NCBI GenBank assembly: GCA_016933965.1
Contig: JAFGTS010000015.1
Coordinates: 1 to 32,232 of the forward strand
Origin: Deltaproteobacteria bacterium
GTDB taxonomy: Bacteria > Desulfobacterota > Syntrophia > Syntrophales > UBA2210
DNA length: 32,232 bases
Direction: 5' to 3'
The notes below the pieces were generated by a model that saw nothing but the letters and a program-made list of their open reading frames with translations, did not search any database and had not been told where the DNA came from. Shown here piece by piece: positions 1 to 7,088 of the stretch. Position 1 is the first letter of the stretch; every line of letters starts with the position of its first letter. Made by a program: the position numbers and the translations under genes.

Positions 1-254
1 CGTTCAAAAAGGGTGGGTTCGCCACCGCTATGGATATGGGGTTCCCCGTGCTACCCGTCACCGTGAACGGAAGCAGGCGGATACTGCCGAAAAAAAGCAC
101 CGTGTACCATTCAGGTCCGATAGAGGTGGTCATCGATGAACCAATTGATATTGCTGATTATCTTCCGGATCGTATCGACGAACTCCTGGAACGGACCCGC
201 TCCGTGATCGTTTCCAACTTCAATCCCGAGTACCCCTCCCGCAGGGGACCGTAA
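1..254 (+). CDS. plsC: 1-acyl-sn-glycerol-3-phosphate acyltransferase, C-terminal part (5' cut by window edge)
   Basis: Only the C-terminal ~84 residues are present, read in frame from base 3. The visible stretch begins FKKGGFATAMDMGFPVLPV, which matches the third conserved block of PlsC-type acyltransferases (FK.G....A...G.P..PV), followed by a strand-rich segment (VVIDEPIDI) and a helical tail (DELLERTRSVI). The family transfers an acyl chain to lysophosphatidic acid at the inner membrane to make phosphatidic acid. The catalytic HX4D block lies outside the window, so activity cannot be judged. The ATG at 30 is internal to this block and is not the start. The gene converges on the HD-domain gene. 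Confidence 0.8.
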   Translation, partial: FKKGGFATAMDMGFPVLPVTVNGSRRILPKKSTVYHSGPIEVVIDEPIDIADYLPDRIDELLERTRSVIVSNFNPEYPSRRGP

Positions 255-314
255 AGAGGATGACGGCAACCGATACCGGCCGGTCTGTGTGGTCATTCCG
301 GCTGAGCGGAGCCA

Positions 315-908
315 TCAGGGGGACAGGAACCCTTTGGCAACGGCATCATCGATAAGCGTGGAAACAAATTCCCACAGGAGCGGAGCGGCTTCTTTTACCG
401 GAGAGATCCGGTTCATCACCTGGGGACGGGTGATGCTGTTTTCACGCCACATCCTGCCGCCGGTGCAGTAATTGTGGATAACCGGCTGCAACCGGTCGAG
501 AGCGGCGGCAAATTGTGATTCAGCGGTCCGGCCTTCCTCGAATTCCTCCCAGAGGCCGCGGAATTCCCTCTCCTGGTCCGGCGGAAGGAGGGCAAATATC
601 CGGTCAGCCGCCTTCCGTTCCCTTTCCGGCCGGTCCCGCCCCGTTTTCTCGTCATAACAATAGGTGTCGCCAGCGTCGATCTCAACGATATCATGTATCA
701 GGACCATTCTGACAACCCGTTCGACATCGAGGTCCGGCGAGCGGGAATATTCGCGAAGAAGTGATGCCATGACGGCGATATGCCACGAATGCTCCACGGA
801 ATTCTCCCGTCGGCTGCCATCGGTCAGGAGCGTCTGCCGGTCGACCCCCTTGAGCTTGTCGATCTCTATGCTGAACCGGACCTGCTGTTCCAATCGTGAT
901 GCATTCAT
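315..908 (-). CDS. HD-domain metal-dependent phosphohydrolase (YfbR/HDDC2-like)
   Basis: This 197-residue protein has the HD-superfamily layout: a metal-binding His in ENSVEHSWH (about residues 36-43), the HD pair in LIHDIVEIDAGDT (about 70-82), and a late Asp in AALDRLQPV (about 137). The order and spacing resemble the YfbR/HDDC2 group, whose characterised members are 5'-deoxynucleotidases acting on dNMPs. That activity is a family-level inference; the substrate here is unknown. The ATG at 908 follows a purine-rich leader (GGAAGGAACGGGG). It converges on the plsC-like gene and is divergent from the ABC-F gene, so it is probably transcribed alone. Confidence 0.8.
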   Translation of the reverse strand: MNASRLEQQVRFSIEIDKLKGVDRQTLLTDGSRRENSVEHSWHIAVMASLLREYSRSPDLDVERVVRMVLIHDIVEIDAGDTYCYDEKTGRDRPERERKAADRIFALLPPDQEREFRGLWEEFEEGRTAESQFAAALDRLQPVIHNYCTGGRMWRENSITRPQVMNRISPVKEAAPLLWEFVSTLIDDAVAKGFLSP

Positions 909-1040
909 CGTCCGTCTTCCCCGTTCCTTCCTTTCTTACAATGCACCATATACCGAAAGGGCCTTAAAATCAATGAAGGCGCCCCGGAGGTGTGTCGTCC
1001 CCAGCCGGCGCGGCCGTATCCATGGGAGGAAGACCGGCGA

Positions 1041-1070
1041 TTGACATATTGACCTGCCGCCCCACTTAAT
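1041..1070 (+). promoter_or_regulatory. Putative sigma70-type promoter for the ABC-F gene
   Basis: TTGACA at 1041-1046 (perfect -35) is followed by an 18-bp spacer and CTTAAT at 1065-1070 (4 of 6 to the -10 consensus). Transcription would begin near 1077, between the upstream in-frame ATG (1069) and the preferred start (1129), which argues for the latter. Confidence 0.35.
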
Positions 1071-1128
1071 GATAAGGCACAATGCCGTTGCCAAAATCTC
1101 CACACCCGGGGCGGAGCGTTCACCGGTA

Positions 1129-3102
1129 ATGATCGAACTGCAGAACATATCCAAACAATATGGATCAAAAATACTCTTTCGTGATGCCTCTCTCCGCATC
1201 GCCGACGATTCCCGCATCGCCGTGGTCGGTCCTAACGGGTCGGGGAAATCGACACTGCTCAAGATCGTTACCGGACAGGTCGAAGCCGACAGCGGAGGTA
1301 TACACCGGTCACGCTTCACGAACACGGGATACCTCCCCCAGGACGGCATCTACCACCGGGGAAGGACCCTCTACGAGGAAGCGGAAAGGGTATTTCAGGA
1401 ACTGCAGTCACTCCAGGCCCGGCTCGATAGTATCAGCCGGGAGATCGCCGCCCGCTCCGCGACGGAACCACCGGGTTCGGCCCCCCTTCAGAAGCTCATG
1501 CGTGACATGGAGGAAGCTCAGCACCTCCTTGAGCACCGTGATGGATATCAGAGGGAGACGCGGATCCGAAAGATCCTCTTCGGCCTGGGCTTCACGGAAA
1601 AGGACCTGCACCGGCGGACGGAGGAGTTCAGCGGGGGATGGCACATGAGGATCGAGATCGCGAAGCTTCTCCTGACGGAGCCTTCAGTGCTTCTCCTCGA
1701 CGAACCGACCAACCACCTTGATATCGAGTCCCTTCAGTGGATAGAAGAATATCTCACGGGATACCGGGGCGCGCTTGTTCTTGTGTCACATGACAGCCGT
1801 TTTCTCGACAATCTCGCCGGCAGGGTAGTGGAGATCGCCCTGGGCGGGCTTACCGAATATCGGGGGAATTTTTCCTCATTCCTGAAACAAAAAACCGAAC
1901 GGACCCGCATACTGCAGGCCACGTACGATAATCAGCAGCGTCTCATCGAAAGGACACAGCGGTTCATCAACAAGTCCCGCGCGGACAAGAAGCGCGCCCG
2001 CCAGGTTCAGAGCAGGATAAGGATGCTGGACAAGATGGAACGGATCACCGTCGAGGAATGGGAAAAGACCATCTCCTTCTCGTTTCCCGAATCGCCGCGG
2101 GCGGGACGGGTCGTCATGTCCCTTGAAAGCATAACGAAAGCTTACGGTTCCGAGGTGCTTTTCAGAGATCTGTCCATCCAGGTGGAGCGGGGAGACCGGA
2201 TCGCCCTTCTGGGAACGAACGGTTCCGGCAAATCAACGCTGGCCCGCATCATGGCGGAAACGGAGCCCATACAGGAAGGCTCGGTACGCCGGGGGCATAA
2301 TGTCATAACGGCGTATTTCGCTCAGGATGTGGCCGGTGATATCAATCCAGACGGGACCGTCCTTCAGACCGTGCAGGAATGCGCCTCCGGCATATCCCCG
2401 GGAGGGCTGCGCTCTCTTCTCGGAAGTTTCCTGTTCAGGGATGATGACATGACGAAACCCTTCTCGGTCCTTTCAGGAGGAGAGAAAAGCCGTCTCGCCC
2501 TTGCCAGAATGCTCCTGCGGCCGGCAAACTTCCTCATCCTGGACGAACCGACGAATCATCTCGACCGCCAGTCAAAACAAGCTGTTCAGGAGCGTCTTCT
2601 TTCTTTTCCCGGTTCCTACATCATCGTATCCCATGACCGGGATTTTCTGGCGCCCCTGATTAACAAGGTTTTTTCATTGAAAGACGGGAAGCTGTCCGTC
2701 CATCACGGTTCCGTCGACGACTATCTCGACAGGATGCATCGCGAAGCCTCCTCACTGCTTCTTCCCGAACAGACGCAGGTCACCTCACCGCCCACGCGGA
2801 CCGACAAAATCAAAAAACGGGAGGACGCGCTTCGAAGACAGGAGCGATACCGCCGGTTGAAACCACTGAAAGATTCTTTGTCGACGGTGGAAAGGGAGAT
2901 CGCCGCGGCCGAGCGGCGCAAGGAATCCATAGAGTCGACCTTTTCTGATCGTTCCATTTATGAACGTGAGGACACGCTGCGGGATCTTCATGTCGAGCAC
3001 GCAGAGGTCACCGCCCTGCTGGAAACACTGTACGGTCGGTGGTCGTTGCTCCAGGAGCAGGTTGAACGCATAGAATCAGAAGAGCAGGGTGAGACGCCGT
3101 GA
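1129..3102 (+). CDS. ABC-F family ATPase (YheS/YdiF-like)
   Basis: Two ABC ATPase domains lie in tandem with no membrane segments, as in ABC-F proteins that act on ribosomes. Domain 1 has Walker A GPNGSGKST, signature FSGGWHMR and Walker B LLLDEPTNHLD. Domain 2 has GTNGSGKST, LSGGEKSR and LILDEPTNHLD. A charged linker of the P-site tRNA-interaction type joins them (FINKSRADKKRARQVQSR), and a charged coiled coil closes the C-terminus (last ~90 residues). The length of 657 residues fits the YheS/YdiF branch (about 640). The start at 1129 gives MIELQNISKQYG, the usual ABC-F N-terminus; an in-frame ATG at 1069 would add 20 atypical residues and lies at or before the predicted transcription start. 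The precise ribosomal role (translation factor or antibiotic protection) cannot be told from sequence. Confidence 0.9.
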   Translation: MIELQNISKQYGSKILFRDASLRIADDSRIAVVGPNGSGKSTLLKIVTGQVEADSGGIHRSRFTNTGYLPQDGIYHRGRTLYEEAERVFQELQSLQARLDSISREIAARSATEPPGSAPLQKLMRDMEEAQHLLEHRDGYQRETRIRKILFGLGFTEKDLHRRTEEFSGGWHMRIEIAKLLLTEPSVLLLDEPTNHLDIESLQWIEEYLTGYRGALVLVSHDSRFLDNLAGRVVEIALGGLTEYRGNFSSFLKQKTERTRILQATYDNQQRLIERTQRFINKSRADKKRARQVQSRIRMLDKMERITVEEWEKTISFSFPESPRAGRVVMSLESITKAYGSEVLFRDLSIQVERGDRIALLGTNGSGKSTLARIMAETEPIQEGSVRRGHNVITAYFAQDVAGDINPDGTVLQTVQECASGISPGGLRSLLGSFLFRDDDMTKPFSVLSGGEKSRLALARMLLRPANFLILDEPTNHLDRQSKQAVQERLLSFPGSYIIVSHDRDFLAPLINKVFSLKDGKLSVHHGSVDDYLDRMHREASSLLLPEQTQVTSPPTRTDKIKKREDALRRQERYRRLKPLKDSLSTVEREIAAAERRKESIESTFSDRSIYEREDTLRDLHVEHAEVTALLETLYGRWSLLQEQVERIESEEQGETP

Positions 3103-3117
3103 CGGCGCAGCAGCATC

Positions 3118-3852
3118 TCATTGCCCGCCGAATTTCCAGTCAAAATATATAAATCCGGTCTGCGGGTCCAGCCAGCTTGATCCACCCGAGGGGCCGTTGA
3201 GGGAAGAGCGGAGCCCCCGGAGATTTCCCGCGGCAACGTCGCCGGCGATAGTGAAATAATTGATATCGGCCCCGATGGAAACGACATCGGGAAGGAACGG
3301 TCGTCTCCGGGCATCCGCCGTGGGTGACGGAACAAAAACCGGAATTCTGGTAACACCCGCATCAGGGGGCGTCATCGACCAGCGGCCCAGGCCGTGAACC
3401 GGCGCGTCAGGTTCCGGCACACCAAGAGGCTCCGTTGAGAGGTCTCTTACCTCTACGATCCATTCCCGGGCCCGTTCCGGGGTCAGGGAACCTCCTCCCT
3501 GCTGCTTCATGGCGCTCCAGGGCACCGAAAGGAACATTCCATCCGTGGGATCCATTGGGATTTCAGGGGAAAAGACACCCCCGTACACACTGTCTGGAAC
3601 AGGGTAGCCCTCCGGAAACGGCAGGTGCGTCATTCCACCCCTATATACGCCGATGCCGGTCCGCGGAAGGGCAAGTTCCCGGTCTGCGGTGAATTCCTCG
3701 AAAAGCGGCGAGATGACCACTTTCACCGTCGAATCGGCGCTGGGCATGGTCCCTCCGGCGTCCGGGACGGGACAACCCGGAAGCGCCGGCAAAAGGAGGC
3801 AGACCAGCAATATGAGCATTTCCATGACAGGGTACCGTTTCCCCCGTTTCAT
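3118..3852 (-). CDS. Hypothetical exported protein, putative lipoprotein
   Basis: I do not recognise this 244-residue protein. It begins with a basic n-region (MKRGKR) and a Leu-rich hydrophobic stretch ending LPALPGC, with Cys27 as a possible lipidation site; Pro at -2 makes the lipobox atypical. The rest is rich in Pro, Gly and Asp and has no further membrane segment or catalytic motif I can name. A GAGGTG ribosome-binding site lies 5 bases before the ATG at 3852. It starts 51 bases after the sensor kinase stop on the same strand, so the two probably share a transcript and it may act with the kinase at the envelope. It converges on the ABC-F gene with only 15 bases between stops. Confidence 0.6.
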   Translation of the reverse strand: MKRGKRYPVMEMLILLVCLLLPALPGCPVPDAGGTMPSADSTVKVVISPLFEEFTADRELALPRTGIGVYRGGMTHLPFPEGYPVPDSVYGGVFSPEIPMDPTDGMFLSVPWSAMKQQGGGSLTPERAREWIVEVRDLSTEPLGVPEPDAPVHGLGRWSMTPPDAGVTRIPVFVPSPTADARRRPFLPDVVSIGADINYFTIAGDVAAGNLRGLRSSLNGPSGGSSWLDPQTGFIYFDWKFGGQ

Positions 3853-3903
3853 GACGGCACCTCACCGCCGGCCATGGATGGCCCTGGGTCCCACGGCCTG
3901 CAT

Positions 3904-6267
3904 CTAAATCCTTCTTTTGTAGCTCAACGGCGTCAGCTTCATGGTCACGGTGGTCCCCTGTGAGCTCGTGATCTCAATGGTCCCCTGCATCTGCACCGAC
4001 AGGTCGCGAACGATCTGTAATCCCAGCGCCCCGACAGTTTCAGGATCCACTCCGGGCGGAAAACCGACACCCGTATCGCGAACCGTAAGCACTATCTCTT
4101 CTTCCTTGTCGCCCGGGCCGACCGTAACGATCACTTCTCCTTCCCTGCCCCCGGGAAAAGCGTGTTTCAAGGCATTCGCGACAAGTTCGTTGATGATCAA
4201 CCCCACGGGAACAGCCGTTTCTATGTCGAGATAGACCGCCGACGTTGACACGACGGGCCTGATACAGTTCGTGTTCACATGATAGAAATTAAAGATGCGC
4301 AGTATCAGATGGTTGATGTAGTCCCCGAAATCGATACGTGAAAGATCCCCGGCCTGATACAGTTTTTCATGAACGAGAGCCATGGCCCTGACGCGATTCT
4401 GACTGTCGAGGAACAATTCAGCCGTTTCTCTGTCGGCAACGCGCCTGGCCTGGAGACTCAGCATGCTGGCAATGATCTGCAGGCTGTTCTTCATCCGGTG
4501 GTGAATTTCCTGGAGAATACGCTCTTTTTCCTCGAGAGAGCGCCGTATATCATCCTCTCGTCTCGTTCGTTCCGTAACATCACGCGTGATACCGCGAAAC
4601 CCTACCGGCCGGCCCCCGTCATTTTTCATCAGGGCGGCGAAGGTTTCAACATCACATCGACCACCGTCCTTTCTCACCAGCCCCCAGTTAAAAAGTGTCC
4701 CCGGTTCCCCCGTCCGATAGATCTTGTTAAAAACTTCAAATACCCTGTGCGCGTTCTCCTCATCCATGTATTCATGGTAGTTCAAGCCCATAAGCTCATC
4801 TTCCCGATACCCGAGCATCCGCATGAAAGCATCGTTGTAAAAGGTGATGTTCCCCGTCAGATCCACTTCATAATACCCATTGTCCATGACGTCAAGGATC
4901 GATCGGTACTTCTCCTCGCTCCGGTGGAGTTCATGGAAGAGGCTGGCGTTTCGCAGGGTCACGGCGAGATGCGATGCGATGCCTGCAAGCAGGCTCATCT
5001 CACTGAAGGACAGGGCCCGGGAATCTTCCCTGTTTCCAACCGCCATGATTCCCAGTGATTCTTTCTCATAAACGATGGGAACACAGATGCAGGTTCCCAT
5101 AGGGGGATCATCGGACCAGGGCGGCACCGCTCCCTCTCCGCCTTCATGGGACATCAGGAGCGGTTCTTTGTTCCGCAGGACCCGGGCGGCGGGGCTTTGA
5201 TCGTCCATTCCGGAGGAATTCGACGCACTCTCCTGAGAGCATCCGATCCATCGTTCCAGTTCCTGCCGGTCACCGAAACCGGCATGATACCGCAGAGCCT
5301 GTTCACGCTCACCAAGCAGCCAGAGGGTGCCGGCGTCATAACCGAGCCTCTTTTCAACGGCGCCCAGGACCGCGTTCAGCAACTCGTCCCTGTCGAGAAT
5401 CATTGCCGTCGCCTTGCCGATCTCCTGCACAAGAAGGGCGTTATTATTGCTGTTCTGCACTTCGTCGAGCAACCGGGCGCCCCATTCCTGTTGAATATCG
5501 ACGGTCACCGCGAGCTCTTTCTTTTCCATGCTCTCAACGCGAAGCGCGACGGCCCCGACACCGGCAAGGAGGAACAGAAGCAGAAGGAGCCACGGGACGA
5601 GAGGAAGGAAAAAGTACAGGGTCCCCGCGGCAACGCATCCCGCGGCGGCCGAAATGTTCCGCATGCGTTTCCAGACCTGCGCCTGCGTGCGCTTCCAGGT
5701 GAGAATATACCGGCAGTCGTTATCGCCATGATGTACACAGGAGGGATGTTCCACCTGCGGATAGGCCCCGATGAAGTAGCGGACCATGGATTCAAAGGCC
5801 CCCAGGCGGTGCTCACATTGATAGGGTCGTTTAACGACGCCCGGCAGCGGCGTCACCCTGATCTCAGCGCTGTTCCCGGAAAGCATGCGCGATTCCGCGC
5901 GGGCGGCGCGGCTCAGAAAGGGATAGATTTTCTCCACCAGAAGGCACAATGATGCGATATTCATCATTCCCAGGGTATACCGTCCGACAAGGCCCGGGCG
6001 TCTCATAAAGGCCAGTTGGCGGCCTGCTTCCCGGGCGATGTTCTCCTCGCCCGTTCTTTCCACCAATTTTTCATAAAATCGGTCCATCTGTTCCTGGCTG
6101 AACCAGCGGTTCCGGTCGGCTATTTCATCCCTGGTCATTCCGGCATGGTTCAGAAGTTCTTCCACCGGTACCTCGGGGTATTGTTCGGTGACACAGTCGA
6201 GGTAGTTCCGCATGATACGGCTGCTGTACAGTTCTGCTTCGACCTTCGGAGATCCTGATCGTTCCAT
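3904..6267 (-). CDS. Membrane sensor histidine kinase (V4R-like / 2 TM / GAF / PAS / HisKA_2 / HATPase)
   Basis: This is a 787-residue multidomain kinase. Residues ~1-195 form an N-terminal sensor-like domain ending HPSCVHHGDNDCRYILTW, the Cys/His pattern of V4R (4-vinyl reductase-like) small-molecule domains. A hydrophobic hairpin at ~205-243 gives two close membrane segments. A GAF domain (~275-445) and a PAS domain with PAC tail (~454-575) follow. The kinase core is of the HisKA_2 type: H-box EIHHRMKNSLQ (~587-597), N-box ELVANALKHAF (~694-704) and G-box DTGVGF (~731-736). I prefer ATG 6267, 9 bases after GAGGA; an in-frame ATG at 6309 lacks a good ribosome-binding site. A promoter-like sequence lies upstream at 6337-6365. 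No response regulator is adjacent, so the partner is probably encoded elsewhere. The ligand is unknown. Confidence 0.85.
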   Translation of the reverse strand: MERSGSPKVEAELYSSRIMRNYLDCVTEQYPEVPVEELLNHAGMTRDEIADRNRWFSQEQMDRFYEKLVERTGEENIAREAGRQLAFMRRPGLVGRYTLGMMNIASLCLLVEKIYPFLSRAARAESRMLSGNSAEIRVTPLPGVVKRPYQCEHRLGAFESMVRYFIGAYPQVEHPSCVHHGDNDCRYILTWKRTQAQVWKRMRNISAAAGCVAAGTLYFFLPLVPWLLLLLFLLAGVGAVALRVESMEKKELAVTVDIQQEWGARLLDEVQNSNNNALLVQEIGKATAMILDRDELLNAVLGAVEKRLGYDAGTLWLLGEREQALRYHAGFGDRQELERWIGCSQESASNSSGMDDQSPAARVLRNKEPLLMSHEGGEGAVPPWSDDPPMGTCICVPIVYEKESLGIMAVGNREDSRALSFSEMSLLAGIASHLAVTLRNASLFHELHRSEEKYRSILDVMDNGYYEVDLTGNITFYNDAFMRMLGYREDELMGLNYHEYMDEENAHRVFEVFNKIYRTGEPGTLFNWGLVRKDGGRCDVETFAALMKNDGGRPVGFRGITRDVTERTRREDDIRRSLEEKERILQEIHHRMKNSLQIIASMLSLQARRVADRETAELFLDSQNRVRAMALVHEKLYQAGDLSRIDFGDYINHLILRIFNFYHVNTNCIRPVVSTSAVYLDIETAVPVGLIINELVANALKHAFPGGREGEVIVTVGPGDKEEEIVLTVRDTGVGFPPGVDPETVGALGLQIVRDLSVQMQGTIEITSSQGTTVTMKLTPLSYKRRI

Positions 6268-6336
6268 GTTGATGTTTCCTCGTCGCGTTCGACCGGCACG
6301 CATTCCCATGCTTCAACATTCACGCCGGGGAGTACG

Positions 6337-6365
6337 AATATAGGCAATTTCACGGACCCTGGCAA
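6337..6365 (-). promoter_or_regulatory. Putative sigma70-type promoter for the sensor kinase gene
   Basis: On the minus strand, TTGCCA (6365-6360) is followed by 17 bp and TATATT (6342-6337); each box is 5 of 6 to consensus. The predicted start is near 6330, giving a leader of about 60 bases to the ATG at 6267. It is back to back with the plus-strand promoter at 6391-6419. Confidence 0.55.
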
Positions 6366-6390
6366 GGTGATTTTTGGGTGACCGCCCGTA

Positions 6391-6419
6391 TTGACAGTGA
6401 GACCCCGTCCTCCTATAAT
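6391..6419 (+). promoter_or_regulatory. Perfect-consensus sigma70 promoter
   Basis: TTGACA at 6391-6396, a spacer of exactly 17 bp, and TATAAT at 6414-6419: both hexamers and the spacing match the housekeeping consensus. The first downstream gene starts at 6685, so the transcript would carry a ~260-base leader containing a hairpin and 8-bp-period repeats, or it could be a separate small RNA. Confidence 0.65.
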
Positions 6420-6467
6420 CAGCGAAAACGGACCTTCTCCTGTTTGGTTACAGGAAAGGTTTCGAGA

Positions 6468-6490
6468 TTTCAAGGGGCCAAGGGGTCGAG
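6468..6490 (-). repeat. Left inverted copy of 8-bp-period array
   Basis: Read on the minus strand this is CTCGAC, CCCTTGGC, CCCTTGAA, A: units of 8 bases resembling those at 6597-6636 on the other strand. The 9-mers CAAGGGGTC (6479-6487) and GACCCCTTG (6618-6626) are exact reverse complements, as are TTTCAAGGG (6468-6476) and CCCTTGAAA (6597-6605). Confidence 0.55.
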
Positions 6491-6596
6491 TGAAAAACGG
6501 GAATGCGCAAGAATTTGAAAGTATGTTATACGTCATATCGATCATACGTGGATACAGGCATCATAACATAAAGTGTTTCCCTAAAAAACAGCACAG

Positions 6597-6636
6597 CCCT
6601 TGAAACCTTGAACCCATGACCCCTTGAACCCTGAAA
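6597..6636 (+). repeat. Tandem array with 8-bp period (5 degenerate units)
   Basis: The units are CCCTTGAA, ACCTTGAA, CCCATGAC, CCCTTGAA and CCCTGAAA. The period and the CCYTTG-like core recur at 13712-13767, 7 kb away, also in a spacer. An 8-bp period is not a codon multiple, so it is unlikely to be a coding remnant. Confidence 0.65.
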
Positions 6637-6684
6637 AAGACAGTTTTTTCAGAGGTGAGCCTCAAAAAATGGTGATCTGATCGC

Positions 6685-7083
6685 ATGAGACGAATCCTCC
6701 GGTTCGAAACGACCGCCCGCGAGCAGCTGGTGGACATAACGGAACAGGTCAGGGCCGTCACCGCAGAAGGCGGCGATGATGTCAGTCTCTGCTGCCTTTA
6801 TGCGCTCGGCGCAACGGCGGCCATTATGATCCAGGAAAACTGGGACCCGAACATCAGGACCGACGTTCTGTCATGCCTGCGTTCGATGGTGCCCGCCGGC
6901 AGATGGATCCATGACCGCATTGACGGAAACGGTGATGCCCACATCAAGGCGGGCATCATTGGGCCCTCAGAGGTGATCCCTGTTCAGAGCGGACACCTTC
7001 TGCTCAGCACCTGGCAGAACATTTTTTTCTGTGAATTTGACGGCCCGCGTGATGTTCGAGAAGTGATCGTGACCCTGCTGTGA
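6685..7083 (+). CDS. YjbQ/UPF0047 family protein, variant motif
   Basis: This 132-residue protein has the UPF0047 fold signature: ENWDPNIRTD (51-60), then AHIKAGIIGPSEVIPV (85-100), then WQNIFFCEFDGPR (110-122). The family (YjbQ) is annotated as secondary thiamine-phosphate synthase from genetic suppression data; its physiological role is not settled. Where typical members carry HTTA just before the INEN segment, this one reads GATA (residues 42-45, within YALGATAAIMIQEN), so the usual His and one Thr are absent. The ATG at 6685 has only a weak ribosome-binding site. It is a lone plus-strand gene, convergent with the PHP gene (5 bases between stops), and probably depends on the promoter at 6391. 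Confidence 0.8.
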   Translation: MRRILRFETTAREQLVDITEQVRAVTAEGGDDVSLCCLYALGATAAIMIQENWDPNIRTDVLSCLRSMVPAGRWIHDRIDGNGDAHIKAGIIGPSEVIPVQSGHLLLSTWQNIFFCEFDGPRDVREVIVTLL

Positions 7084-7088
7084 ACTCC

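Larger units (their letters stand above)
6268..6684. other. Intergenic region of 417 bases: divergent promoters, hairpins and inverted 8-bp-period arrays
   Basis: No protein-coding gene is supported here. Besides the two promoters it holds several structures. A bulged hairpin lies at 6433-6459: CCTT and TCCTG pair with CAGGA and AAGG around an 8-base loop. A short array on the minus sense (6468-6490) and one on the plus sense (6597-6636) share an 8-bp period. A weak A/T-rich hairpin lies at 6631-6652 (CTGAAAAA with TTTTTCAG). The last is not followed by a U-run, so I do not call it a terminator. Confidence 0.6.

Noticed and set aside
1069-1128. Upstream ATG of the ABC-F frame as the start
   Set aside because: The added 20 residues are not ABC-F-like, and the ATG lies at or before the predicted transcription start.
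4369-5952. Plus-strand open frames of 229 and 268 codons opposite the sensor kinase
   Set aside because: They lie within the GAF/PAS coding region of the kinase and show no family features.
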